Origin: an uncultured Alistipes sp.
GTDB lineage: Bacteria; Bacteroidota; Bacteroidia; Bacteroidales; Rikenellaceae
Reading direction: 5' to 3'
Length of the DNA: 27,856 bases
NCBI GenBank assembly: GCA_958449275.1
Contig: CAUDHE010000025.1
Location: 1-27,856, forward strand
Below, piece by piece: positions 1 through 7,128 of this stretch. Below the pieces are notes generated by a model that saw only the letters and a program-made list of their open reading frames with translations, did not search any database and had not been told where the DNA came from. The position numbers were made by a program, and so were the translations under genes. The first letter of the stretch is position 1. Each line of letters begins with the position of its first letter.

Positions 1-369
1 AATCTGCACCGCTACTCGCCCGAATACACTTTCGGACAGTGGGTATACACCATAGCGCGCAACACCCATATAGACTTCGAACGACGCCGTCAGGAGGACA
101 TATCCATCGACGACAAGTTCTCGGCGCCCGCTTCGGGAGGTCCCTCGCCCGAGGAGAGCCTCATAAATTCGCAGCAGCGGTCGCAGATAGAGCGTTACAT
201 CGATCTGCTTCCCGAGCAGTATCGCCGGCTGTTCGTCATGCGGTTTCTGGACGACTGCTCCTACGACGAGATCGCCGAAAAACTACACCTGCCGATGGGC
301 ACCGTTAAGACCCGCATACATCGCGCCCGCGAACGCATCTGCCGATTCATAAGGGAGGGCGAGAAATAG
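1..369 (+). CDS. ECF-type RNA polymerase sigma factor, 5'-truncated by window edge
   Basis: Frame 1 is open from the first base to the TAG at 367-369 and gives 122 residues without the N-terminus. The visible part starts in sigma region 2 (FGQWVYTIARNTHIDFERRR, the region 2.3/2.4 signature), passes an acidic linker with a PSPEE stretch, and ends in region 4: LPEQYRRLFVMRFLDDCSYDEIAEKL followed by the recognition helix MGTVKTRIHRARERI. This is the classical ECF layout, in which the protein replaces the housekeeping sigma on core polymerase to read a small regulon. No anti-sigma gene is seen downstream; the next gene converges from the other strand about 90 bp away. Family assignment is firm. 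The regulon and trigger cannot be read here. Confidence 0.93.
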   Translation, partial: NLHRYSPEYTFGQWVYTIARNTHIDFERRRQEDISIDDKFSAPASGGPSPEESLINSQQRSQIERYIDLLPEQYRRLFVMRFLDDCSYDEIAEKLHLPMGTVKTRIHRARERICRFIREGEK

Positions 370-460
370 ACGGTCTATGCCGCGCAGCGATGCAGGCGGC
401 GGGGTCCTCCCCATGCGGCGGACGATATGATGAAACTGAGGCGTTTCGCGCCCCGCGGGA

Positions 461-1261
461 TCATCGCTTCTCCTCGTGTTCGCGGATGAAGCGGTGAAGC
501 AGCGGATATGCGGGGTGGCACATGTCGTGGCCGTAACCTTCCAACTCGTACAACGTCACATCCTTATGGCCTGCCAGACGCAGCATGCGCCACAGATAGG
601 CATTCTCCTCGTAGCGGCCCAACATCTCGCGTTCGCGATCGCCCGACAGAATCAGGATGGGAGGAGCGTCGCCGCGAACGTGATAGAGCGGTGCGAGGCT
701 GTCGACCACGGGCTGTTTGTCCGATATGCCGCGCGATCGGCGCTCCTCGAAATGCGTTATGGCCTGACCGCTGAACGGCACGATGCCGCGCAGACGGTCG
801 GCGTCGATGCCGTAACGGGCCAAACGGCTCTTGTCCAATCCGATCATGCTCACCAGATAGCCGCCTGCCGAGTGGCCCGCCACATAGATGCGGTCGGGAT
901 CGCCGCCGTACTTCCCGATATTGGCGAACACCCAAGCCACGGCGCAGGCCGCGTCGTCGATGATCGTGTCGACCGCCACGTGCGGCGAGAGGCGGTAACC
1001 CACGCCGACCACCACGGCGCCGTTCTCCAGCAGTTCGCGCGGCGTATCCTTGCCGCCGCCGGTCAGGCCGCCGCCGTGGAACCATACTATTACGGGGGCA
1101 TCCGTCGCACCCTCGGGCGACGAAACGTCCAGACGACACATGCGGCGGACATATTCGTCGTCATCGGAACGGTAGACCAGATCGCGATCGACCTTATAGT
1201 CGGCCGCAGCAACGGCCGCAGCGCACAGCAGCGCGACGGCGAGAATAAAATATCGTTTCAT
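461..1261 (-). CDS. Secreted alpha/beta-hydrolase (esterase/lipase, HSL/carboxylesterase-like)
   Basis: The 266-residue protein begins with a signal peptide (MKRYFILAVALLCAAAVAAA) and should act in the periplasm or beyond. Oxyanion-hole motif HGGG lies at 62-65, the nucleophile elbow GHSAGG at 129-134 with Ser131, the likely acid Asp208 in ILSGDRE, and the catalytic His245 in YGHDM, so the triad is complete. The HGGG plus GxSAGG combination places it with hormone-sensitive-lipase or feruloyl-esterase-like carboxylesterases that cleave short acyl or aryl esters. The real substrate is unknown. It starts 61 bp after the stop of the 226-aa gene on the same strand and may be cotranscribed with it and cstA. 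It converges on the sigma-factor gene. Confidence 0.85.
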   Translation of the reverse strand: MKRYFILAVALLCAAAVAAADYKVDRDLVYRSDDDEYVRRMCRLDVSSPEGATDAPVIVWFHGGGLTGGGKDTPRELLENGAVVVGVGYRLSPHVAVDTIIDDAACAVAWVFANIGKYGGDPDRIYVAGHSAGGYLVSMIGLDKSRLARYGIDADRLRGIVPFSGQAITHFEERRSRGISDKQPVVDSLAPLYHVRGDAPPILILSGDREREMLGRYEENAYLWRMLRLAGHKDVTLYELEGYGHDMCHPAYPLLHRFIREHEEKR

Positions 1262-1322
1262 GTCAACAACTGTTTAGTCTTGTTCATACAATCGGCCTCC
1301 GCGCGCCGAGGCGGCCCGAAAC

Positions 1323-2003
1323 TTATGCCCGCCGCAGCGCCGCAATAAAATCGGGATACCGCTCCCACAACGCGGCCGTGGCGAACCACAGCTCGCGCGC
1401 TTCGGTCGAGGCCGACGGCCGCTCGCTGCGGCATTCGGCCATATACTTCTCGTCAGCGGGATGCCTGTCGGCCGTAAACTCATCGTACCATGCTCGGTGA
1501 CGCGTGCGCAACGTACGCAAGGCGTCGGTATCGATCCCGCCCGAACGGCGGAACTCACGCCAGAGGCACAACAGCGAGTACTCGGGCGACTTGGGCGAGA
1601 TGTCGAACATCGCATCGTCGAGACAATCGTAATCCTCCAGTTCGGCATAGCAGAAGGCCAGCATCACTACCGCCTCCGTATGATCCTCGTCGTCGAGCTC
1701 CAAAAGCCGTTCCCACAACGCGGCGGCCATCTCCGCGTCGCCCACGGCGAAGTGGTCGGCAGCCGAGGCGTAGATCAGCTCCATAGCCGACCGCGTGACG
1801 GTGTCGGCCCAGTCCAGCGCCAACGGGTCCTCGCCGAGCATGTCGTCGAGCCGCCGCACGGCATCGAACCGCATACGGCACGCCTCCTCGGTGCGGCCCT
1901 CTTTGTCCAAGGCGCGCGAACGTCGAAGCACGGCTCCGAACTTGTCGCCTCCGTCGATGCGCACGAGTCCCGATGCGGAGGGTTTAATCGATAATCTTTC
2001 CAT
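1323..2003 (-). CDS. Conserved-looking hypothetical protein, helical/TPR-like, coupled to cstA
   Basis: This is a 226-residue soluble acidic protein with no signal peptide or membrane segment. It looks almost entirely helical, with repeated Ala/Leu/Glu-rich pairs (for example around RRSRALDKEGRTEEACRM and MAAALWERLLELDDEDHTEA) that resemble tetratricopeptide helices, but I cannot assign a family. Its ATG lies inside the end of cstA with a 20-nt overlap, in a different frame, which suggests translational coupling and a role linked to that transporter. The codon pattern resembles the neighbours. Function is unknown; a scaffold or regulatory partner is only a guess. Confidence 0.72.
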   Translation of the reverse strand: MERLSIKPSASGLVRIDGGDKFGAVLRRSRALDKEGRTEEACRMRFDAVRRLDDMLGEDPLALDWADTVTRSAMELIYASAADHFAVGDAEMAAALWERLLELDDEDHTEAVVMLAFCYAELEDYDCLDDAMFDISPKSPEYSLLCLWREFRRSGGIDTDALRTLRTRHRAWYDEFTADRHPADEKYMAECRSERPSASTEARELWFATAALWERYPDFIAALRRA

Positions 2004-3462
2004 TACGACGTATCTTTGAAATTACCGCTGCCGTCGCGACCAAGGTGACGGCGGCGCCGATCGCATAGGCGGCGGCTATATTGTGCAGACACAGCATGTG
2101 CGGAGCGACGAACACATAGGAGACGCATACGAAGGTCATGAACATGGCGGGCAGCAGAGTGACGGCATAGCCCTTGCCGCGACGTGCCAGATAGCAGGTG
2201 ACAGCCCACAGCGTAATGACGGCCAGCACCTGATTGGTCCACGCCATCGTAAGCCAGGCTATGCGAAAGGGGACGAAGATGACGAACGCCAGCCCTGCGG
2301 CGAACAACGGCAGCGACACCGCGATGCGGTTGCGAAGCGACGCCTGCCCGATATCAGTGAAGTCCGAGACAATCAGACGCGCCGAGCGGAACGCCGTATC
2401 GCCCGAAGTGACGGCGCTCGCCACGATGCCAGCCACCACGACTGCGGCGACACCCGGGCCGAATACCGAGGTCGATATCCGATCGATCATCACGGCAGCC
2501 TCGCCTCCCGTAGAGGTTATATAGTCGTTCAGCCCCTCGACACTGCCCCAAAACGCCATAGCCATGGCAGCCCAAACGAGCGCTATGATGCCCTCGACCA
2601 GCATGGCCCCGAAGAATACGGGACGGCACTCGCGTTCGTTGCGCAGGCAGCGCGCCATCATGGGCGACTGCGTGGCATGAAACCCCGAGATCGCGCCGCA
2701 CGAAATGGTGGCGCACAGCATGGGGATTACGGGGAAATCGGCAGCATTCGTCTTCATGTTGGCAAGCGACGTAAGTTCGGGGATGCGGTATTCGCCGCCG
2801 AAGAGCAGCGCTCCCAGCACACCGAACGCGGTGAAAAGCATGGCCGCGCCGAACAGCGGATAGAGGCGGCCGATGATTTTGTCGACGGGCAGCAGTGTCG
2901 CCACTACATAATATATCAATATGATACCTATCAGAATCAGCAGCAGCCACGAAAATTCGTCGGTCACCCGAAATGCCGTCACGTTGAGCGGCGACGAAGC
3001 CATACGCGCAGCCAGCAGCTTGGCGGGCTGGGACATGAACACCGCGCCGACGATCACCATCAGCAGCACCGAAAAGGCCCGCATGAACACGCGCATGCCG
3101 TCGCCCAGATATGTGCCGACGATCTCGGGCAGACTGCGTCCGTCGCTCTTCACCGAGATCACTCCCGCCACGAAATCGTGGACGCCGCCGATGAGAATCG
3201 CTCCTGCCGTGATCCACACGAAAGCCACGGGGCCGTATGCCGCTCCCAGCACGGCGCCGAAGAAAGGGCCGAGTCCCGCAATGTTGAGCAGCTGAATGGT
3301 AAATGTTTTCCACAACGGCAGCGGGATGTAGTCTACCCCGTCGTAGCGGGTCTTGCTCGGCATCGGCCGTCGGGTATCGATACCGCACATACGCTCCAGC
3401 ACCCGCCCGTAACCGAAATATGCGGCGACGAGAAGCGTAAGACATGCGAGAAAAGTAATCAT
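1984..3462 (-). CDS. cstA: CstA-family carbon-starvation transporter
   Basis: The 492-residue multi-pass membrane protein has many hydrophobic segments throughout and CstA-family signatures near the N-terminus: a region resembling the domain start (RPMPSKTRYDGVDYIPL), the loop GLGPFFGAVLGAAYGP, and GGVHDFVAG. Family members import peptides and/or pyruvate when carbon is limiting; this is the shorter form, against about 700 residues in E. coli. I chose the ATG at 3460-3462 (MITFLACL) because the reading frame continues upstream across the tRNA gene, where a longer start is impossible biologically. The stop overlaps the next gene by 20 nt. No clear promoter was found in the AT-rich 140-bp leader. 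Confidence 0.9.
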   Translation of the reverse strand: MITFLACLTLLVAAYFGYGRVLERMCGIDTRRPMPSKTRYDGVDYIPLPLWKTFTIQLLNIAGLGPFFGAVLGAAYGPVAFVWITAGAILIGGVHDFVAGVISVKSDGRSLPEIVGTYLGDGMRVFMRAFSVLLMVIVGAVFMSQPAKLLAARMASSPLNVTAFRVTDEFSWLLLILIGIILIYYVVATLLPVDKIIGRLYPLFGAAMLFTAFGVLGALLFGGEYRIPELTSLANMKTNAADFPVIPMLCATISCGAISGFHATQSPMMARCLRNERECRPVFFGAMLVEGIIALVWAAMAMAFWGSVEGLNDYITSTGGEAAVMIDRISTSVFGPGVAAVVVAGIVASAVTSGDTAFRSARLIVSDFTDIGQASLRNRIAVSLPLFAAGLAFVIFVPFRIAWLTMAWTNQVLAVITLWAVTCYLARRGKGYAVTLLPAMFMTFVCVSYVFVAPHMLCLHNIAAAYAIGAAVTLVATAAVISKIRRNGKIID

Positions 3463-3605
3463 TGCGATCGGGTTACGATTAATAAGGTCATGCGAAAATA
3501 GTAAAAATCCTAAAAAAATCTCACTTTTTCGCCCGAACATGCACGAACTTACGAAATAATTACGATATTTGCATCCGAAAACGGATCGGGCTAACCGATC
3601 GGCAG

Positions 3606-3677
3606 GCCGAATTAGCTCAGTGGTAGAGCACTTCACTCGTAATGAAGGGGTCCCGAGTTCAAGTCTCGGATTCGGCT
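3606..3677 (+). tRNA. tRNA-Thr (anticodon CGT)
   Basis: The sequence folds into a full cloverleaf. Acceptor strands GCCGAAT (3606-3612) and ATTCGGC (3670-3676) pair perfectly, the D arm is GCTC/GAGC, the anticodon stem is CTTCA/TGAAG with loop CTCGTAA, and the T arm is CCGAG/CTCGG with loop TTCAAGT. The anticodon CGT at 3638-3640 reads the Thr codon ACG. CCA is not encoded, and T3677 is the discriminator. A possible -7 box with one mismatch (GATATTTG) lies at 3564-3571. The 3' end is duplicated downstream (see repeats). Confidence 0.95.
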
Positions 3678-3681
3678 CGAA
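3661..3681 (+). repeat. tRNA-Thr 3'-end direct repeat, copy 1 (within the tRNA)
   Basis: A 21-bp block covering the 3' part of the T arm, the 3' acceptor strand and four bases beyond is identical to 3842-3862. Copy 1 belongs to the intact tRNA. Repeats of this type are what tyrosine-recombinase elements leave when they integrate at a tRNA 3' end. Confidence 0.8.
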
Positions 3682-3719
3682 GATGTGAAAGCGTCGCAAG
3701 ACGCAGGAACGAAAGAGAA

Positions 3720-3755
3720 AAGTCGCTGCAAGCAATTGCAAGCGGCTTTTTTATT
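3720..3755 (+). terminator. Intrinsic terminator after tRNA-Thr
   Basis: A GC-rich hairpin has arms 3720-3729 and 3738-3748 with one G·T pair and one bulge, an 8-nt loop, and is followed by a T run at 3747-3752. It lies 43 bp past the tRNA and fits as its terminator. Confidence 0.7.
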
Positions 3756-3841
3756 TCGGTCCGTGTATCGCGCAGCGATTTTCGCATCTTCGCAAGCGCC
3801 CCTGCGGCAAGCAGAAGAGACAAAATGAGCGCAGCGAAATT

Positions 3842-3862
3842 AAGTCTCGGATTCGGCTCGAA
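3842..3862 (+). repeat. tRNA-Thr 3'-end direct repeat, copy 2 (att-like scar)
   Basis: This block is identical to 3661-3681 over 21 bp but has no tRNA body in front of it. It is followed within 5 bp by a second, perfect terminator. The arrangement (intact tRNA, terminator, 3'-end copy, terminator) suggests attL/attR of a vanished or tiny integrative element; tandem duplication is the alternative. Confidence 0.75.
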
Positions 3863-3867
3863 TTGGG

Positions 3868-3904
3868 AAACCGCTTTCAAGACAGCTTGAAAGCGGTTTT
3901 TTAT
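3868..3904 (+). terminator. Strong intrinsic terminator
   Basis: A perfect 14-bp stem (3868-3881 with 3886-3899), ACAG loop and T-rich tail. No gene directly precedes it on this strand except the duplicated tRNA end, so it may be the original tRNA terminator displaced by an insertion. Confidence 0.85.
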
Positions 3905-3952
3905 TTCAGTGTGTCCGATACGGCCGTCTGTTTTCGGTCGTGCTGTCGCTCC

Positions 3953-3992
3953 GCAAAAAAATGTGGTGAAATGTCGTCAGGCATTTCACCAC
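3953..3992 (-). terminator. Intrinsic terminator of the candidate small RNA
   Basis: An 11-bp perfect stem (3963-3973 with 3982-3992, loop TCGTCAGG as read on plus) is followed on the minus strand by A and then a run of seven T residues (3961-3955). The orientation is clearly minus. Confidence 0.75.
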
Positions 3993-4021
3993 CGTGTTAG
4001 GTTAGTTAGGTTAATGAGAAT

Positions 4022-4037
4022 TGTGAGTCGACTCACA
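4022..4037. promoter_or_regulatory. Perfect 16-bp palindrome at the predicted small-RNA start
   Basis: TGTGAGTCGACTCACA is fully self-complementary and lies 10-25 bp downstream of the -7 box. It could be an operator for a dimeric regulator, or in RNA a 5' hairpin with a UCGA loop. Confidence 0.5.
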
Positions 4038-4046
4038 TTGCTAATA

Positions 4047-4078
4047 CAAAGATAGCATAAATTCGGTCATCTGCAAAA
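4047..4078 (-). promoter_or_regulatory. Bacteroidota-type promoter for the candidate small RNA
   Basis: Read on the minus strand, TTTTG (4078-4074) is separated by 19 bp from TATCTTTG (4054-4047), an exact match to TAnnTTTG. It points away from the AraC gene, which ends upstream of it, so it cannot serve that gene. Predicted start is near 4040. Confidence 0.6.
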
Positions 4079-4181
4079 TTTCGCCCGGCTTTTTCGCTGT
4101 TTTCCAAACATTTCCGCCGATTCATTATTAAAAAATTTCATTAACCCGACTGTCGGCAACCTGCCTCGCGTACGGGCTATC

Positions 4182-5126
4182 TTACAGCGCCACGCTCTCC
4201 GCAATCTCGAACATCTCCTCCTCTTGACGCGAATCATCCGCCGCAGCGATACGCACGTCGGCAGCCGACTCGTCGCGACCGCAATGTCGGTGGCGATATA
4301 TGGCGGGAGTGGTTCCGTACTCCTTCTTGAAAAGTTTTATGAAATGCGAAGTGTTGGGGAATGTACACTCTATACCGATCTCCGAGATAGATTTCGAAGT
4401 GGAGATAAGCAGCAGACGCGATTGCATGAGCCGTTGACGGATGAACCATCTGTGCGGCGGCATGAAGAAATGGCGTTTGAACTCCTTTTTGAACGACGTG
4501 AGCGAACGATTGCACAATGTCGACAACTCCTCGATAGATATGTCGCAGAAGATGTGCGAATAGATGATCTGCTCGAAATTGTCGCGTGCGGCATCCATGT
4601 TCGACAGAATCTTGCTCTTCAGACAACCGTCGGATTGAGATATGATAAGGTATATTAGTTCGGTCATCTTTATGTTTTCGGCCGTCTCGTCGTGCATGAA
4701 ATTGTCGTCCTGCAGGTAGCTGGCCGCGTGGCTGAAGAAGCTGCGAATGGTGGGCGAAGCGGCTGCCGCAACATGATTCAGACGGCGGCACCGATCGCAT
4801 GAATGCGTATTCGAAATATTGATCGAATAGGTCATATTGAGATACAACAATATGCGTTGCAACAATTCGGGCGAATAATAGACGATGATTTGTTCGAACG
4901 GGCGGCTGTCTTCGAGTATATCCTCGACATAATGATTGCCCACACCCATGTAGAAAATTTCGCCTTTGGATACGGTGTGACACGCATCGCCGTAATAGAT
5001 ATGCTTCGTGCCACGTACCACATAGCCGATTGCGTAACGCGAAAGTGTCAGCATCTGAATCCCTGCATAATTCGCACCGACATATTTGACTATCGTCGGT
5101 TGGTTTTGTTTATCGCTCATATCCAT
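4182..5126 (-). CDS. AraC-family transcriptional regulator
   Basis: This 314-residue regulator has a C-terminal AraC double helix-turn-helix, roughly residues 188-280. The first helix-turn-helix lies around ISIEELSTLCNRSLTSFKKE (197-216), and the second has the typical SISEIGIECTFPNTSHFIKL followed by FKKEYGTTPAIYR. The N-terminal half is a sensing region that looks cupin-like (KGEIFYMGVGNHYVEDI) but is not assignable to a ligand. A tail rich in Asp/Glu/Ala after residue 282 is unusual and may be a loosely folded extension. ATG at 5124-5126 is used; an in-frame ATG two codons later is possible. It has its own promoter and stands alone, so targets cannot be inferred. Confidence 0.88.
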   Translation of the reverse strand: MDMSDKQNQPTIVKYVGANYAGIQMLTLSRYAIGYVVRGTKHIYYGDACHTVSKGEIFYMGVGNHYVEDILEDSRPFEQIIVYYSPELLQRILLYLNMTYSINISNTHSCDRCRRLNHVAAAASPTIRSFFSHAASYLQDDNFMHDETAENIKMTELIYLIISQSDGCLKSKILSNMDAARDNFEQIIYSHIFCDISIEELSTLCNRSLTSFKKEFKRHFFMPPHRWFIRQRLMQSRLLLISTSKSISEIGIECTFPNTSHFIKLFKKEYGTTPAIYRHRHCGRDESAADVRIAAADDSRQEEEMFEIAESVAL

Positions 5127-5167
5127 GTTTTTTGAATAGTTGCATTATTTTCTAATATTTCGGTAGA

Positions 5168-5198
5168 CAAAGATATAAATAATTCCACACAACTACAA
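5168..5198 (-). promoter_or_regulatory. Promoter of the AraC-family gene
   Basis: Minus-strand TTG (5198-5196) is 20 bp from TATCTTTG (5175-5168), an exact -7 match. The predicted start near 5161 gives a leader of about 35 nt before the ATG. Confidence 0.6.
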
Positions 5199-5398
5199 CT
5201 GTATTCATTATATTAGCATCTGATTATTACATTAAATTGAAATCAAATATCGCTAAATCGAGCCAAAATACCTAATCGCGCAGTATGAAATTACAATACG
5301 ACAGCAAAAAAATTGTGAAAACACGGCGACATATACAAGATGCGAAATCGGGTGCGGCGGGGTTTTAATATATAAACTAAGGTATTCGGAATTTATTG

Positions 5399-5549
5399 GC
5401 AGTTCGCAGAACTGCGCGGGCCGCAGCCTCGGCGCGCGAGGCCCGCTATTGTTCGCAAATGCTCACATAGCGATCTCCACAAGACGCGCACGACTCTGCG
5501 AGTCGCATTTATTTTTTCTGTATGCAACCTTTTGCCGTCAAAAGGTTGC
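5399..5549. repeat. Cluster of short GC-rich hairpins
   Basis: Four inverted repeats lie within 151 bp: 5399-5415 (7-bp arms GCAGTTC/GAACTGC, 3-nt loop), 5426-5442 (6-bp arms GCCTCG/CGAGGC), 5491-5505 (CGACTC/GAGTCG), and 5524-5549 (perfect 11-bp arms, 4-nt loop). None has a T tract suiting a terminator. The first shares GCAGTTCGC with the ends of the repeats near murA. Confidence 0.55.
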
Positions 5550-5876
5550 GCCAACCGACGCCAAGCCGAGAACAATCATGCTTGCATGAATTGCCGAGGC
5601 GCGAAGGAGGAAAACAAACGCAGTGCCGTTAAAAGCCGCCGCGGTGAAACGATTGCGGGGTCGGTCTTGCGACTGCGCTAAATCGGATGATTCGCATTTT
5701 GAGGGATCAAAATTTCGCTTCGCAGTCGTTTTCTCGACTCGAACATAGCCCGAACAAGTTCGGCTCTGCCCTCGGCTTATCGAAAACGTTCTCCGATTTT
5801 TAACGCTCCGTCGCCGCACCCGCCCTTAATCCGAAATCATTCCTGCCGCGAGATCGGTTGACGCTTGTGTATTATT

Positions 5877-5924
5877 GCGGCTCCTTGAGCCGCGCAGTTC
5901 GCCGCCGCCCCACTGCGAACCGCA
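5877..5924 (-). repeat. REP-like palindromic repeat, short copy C
   Basis: On the minus strand this reads GCGGTTCGC, a short core, GGCGGCGAACTGC, then a 7-bp hairpin (GCGGCTC/GAGCCGC, 5877-5893). The same order of end motif, core, opposite end motif and adjoining hairpin occurs in the two longer copies on either side of murA. The core is much shorter here. Confidence 0.5.
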
Positions 5925-6021
5925 GACAATCACCCGAAACCCACCCGTCCCCGTCATTCCGCATTTACACTCGGGTCGCGGCCTGCGGAGAATCTGAGGA
6001 AGCTATCGAATAAATTCGAGA

Positions 6022-6063
6022 AAAATGCAAAAATTCCCGTCGGAACGTTCTCCGACGGGAATT
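6022..6063 (-). terminator. Intrinsic terminator of korAB
   Basis: A perfect 13-bp stem (6032-6044 with 6051-6063, 6-nt loop) lies 21 bp beyond the korB stop and is followed on the minus strand by a T-rich tail. Confidence 0.8.
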
Positions 6064-6084
6064 GTCAACAAAAGGTTGCGGATC

Positions 6085-7116
6085 TTAGTCGATCTCCCAA
6101 GTTTCACCCGAGCGCAACAGATCGTCCACACAGCGGATCTTAGACGAGGATTGCACCTGCTCGACCTGTTCGGCGACCTTCGCGTCGTATATGTGGTCGT
6201 CCTCCACGTCGCGGATCACACCCACGGCAACGGGATAATCGGGATACTTCATCGCCGCCAGCATGGAATGCAGCGTCGTATCGGGCGTATGCGCGTCGTG
6301 AGTCAGCACGTCGTCGACGGTATAGCCGTCCTCGCCGACGGTCACCACCTTCAGACGCATGTTCTCGAATACCAAACCCTTGCGGTTACCCTCGCCGAAA
6401 AGCATCTTCTCGCCGTGACGCAGAGTAATGGTACGCTCGGTGCGCGTGGCCTTGTCGCCCGCAAAGGCGGCATGGGTCTTGTCGTTGAATATTACGCAGT
6501 TGACCAGCGCCTCGACAACGGCCATGCCTTTATGTTCGGCTGCTGCGACGAGGCAATCCTTGGTGAGCATCACCTCCATGTCGATGGTGCGAGCGAAGAA
6601 GGTGCCCTTGGCTCCTATGACCAGTTCGCCCGGGTTGAAAGGCTTCTCCACCGTGCCGTAGGGCGAAGTCTTGGTTATGCGTCCCAGCTTGGTGGTTGGC
6701 GAATACTGGCCTTTGGTCAAACCGTAAATCTCGTTGTTGAACAGTATTACGTTCAGATCGATATTGCGTCGTATGGCGTGTATGAAGTGATTGCCGCCGA
6801 TGGCGAGCGAATCGCCGTCGCCCGTGCACACCCACACGCTCAGATCGGGATTCGCCACCTTGATTCCCGTGGCCACCGCATTGGCGCGGCCGTGAATGGT
6901 GTGGAATCCGAAAGTTTTCATATAGTAAATGAATCGCGACGAACATCCGATGCCCGACACGAATACGAATCTGTTGTGCGGTACGTCGAGCGCATCGGCC
7001 ACCTCGGGCATTGCGCGCTGAACGGCATTCAATATGGCGTGGTCGCCGCAGCCCGGGCACCACTTTACAATCTGGTCGCTCTTGAAATCGGCGGGAGTAT
7101 ATTTATATTCTGCCAT
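6085..7116 (-). CDS. korB: 2-oxoacid:ferredoxin oxidoreductase, beta subunit (KorB-type)
   Basis: This 343-residue subunit binds thiamine diphosphate and an iron-sulfur cluster and, with the alpha subunit, oxidatively decarboxylates a 2-oxoacid to its acyl-CoA while reducing ferredoxin. Visible landmarks are WCPGCG at 19-24 (Cys20, Cys23), GIGCSS at 55-60 (Cys58), the ThDP/Mg motif GDGDS at 99-103 with NNEIYGLTKGQYSPT at 127-141, and a fourth cysteine at 207 in VNCVIFND. These match the KorB/short-beta class. It begins 12 bp after the korA stop, so the pair is an operon. 2-oxoglutarate is the likeliest substrate from the family; pyruvate cannot be excluded from sequence alone. Confidence 0.92.
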   Translation of the reverse strand: MAEYKYTPADFKSDQIVKWCPGCGDHAILNAVQRAMPEVADALDVPHNRFVFVSGIGCSSRFIYYMKTFGFHTIHGRANAVATGIKVANPDLSVWVCTGDGDSLAIGGNHFIHAIRRNIDLNVILFNNEIYGLTKGQYSPTTKLGRITKTSPYGTVEKPFNPGELVIGAKGTFFARTIDMEVMLTKDCLVAAAEHKGMAVVEALVNCVIFNDKTHAAFAGDKATRTERTITLRHGEKMLFGEGNRKGLVFENMRLKVVTVGEDGYTVDDVLTHDAHTPDTTLHSMLAAMKYPDYPVAVGVIRDVEDDHIYDAKVAEQVEQVQSSSKIRCVDDLLRSGETWEID

Positions 7117-7128
7117 GATTCTGTTCGA

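Larger units (their letters stand above)
3953..4040 (-). ncRNA. Candidate small RNA, about 85 nt (predicted)
   Basis: On the minus strand a good promoter (4047-4078) is followed by a transcript of about 85 nt that ends in a strong terminator and contains no credible reading frame. From 5' to 3' it holds a hairpin from the palindrome TGTGAGTCGACTCACA, an unpaired stretch with a perfect tandem 9-mer (TAACCTAAC twice, plus coordinates 3996-4013), and a terminator hairpin (3963-3992) with a T run. It stands alone, between the AraC gene and the tRNA locus. I do not recognise a known RNA family. The call rests on the promoter-hairpin-terminator layout only. Confidence 0.5.
5200..6020. other. Gene-poor intergenic region with hairpins and degenerate open frames
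   Basis: About 0.8 kb without a convincing gene. The first 180 bp are AT-rich. From 5399 to 5549 there are four tight hairpins. Between about 5393 and 5819 two overlapping minus-strand frames are open (60 and 93 codons, the second with a GTG start), but neither has a recognisable domain. They look like a decayed or dispersed sequence rather than genes. A REP-like repeat copy sits at 5877-5924. The rest shows nothing I can name. Confidence 0.5.

Noticed and set aside
2083..3501. Plus-strand 472-codon frame opposite cstA
   Set aside because: His/Gln/Arg-rich translation typical of an antisense shadow of a membrane protein.
3463..3741. Upstream extension of cstA to a 585-residue protein
   Set aside because: The extra codons run through the tRNA-Thr gene on the other strand and its terminator; the ATG at 3462 starts the recognisable CstA sequence.
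3996..4013. Tandem 9-mers as a CRISPR or VNTR array
   Set aside because: Only two units and no spacers; better explained as part of the candidate small RNA.
5538..5819. 93-codon minus-strand frame with GTG start
   Set aside because: No domain, no promoter, ends inside a hairpin; kept only as part of the degenerate region.
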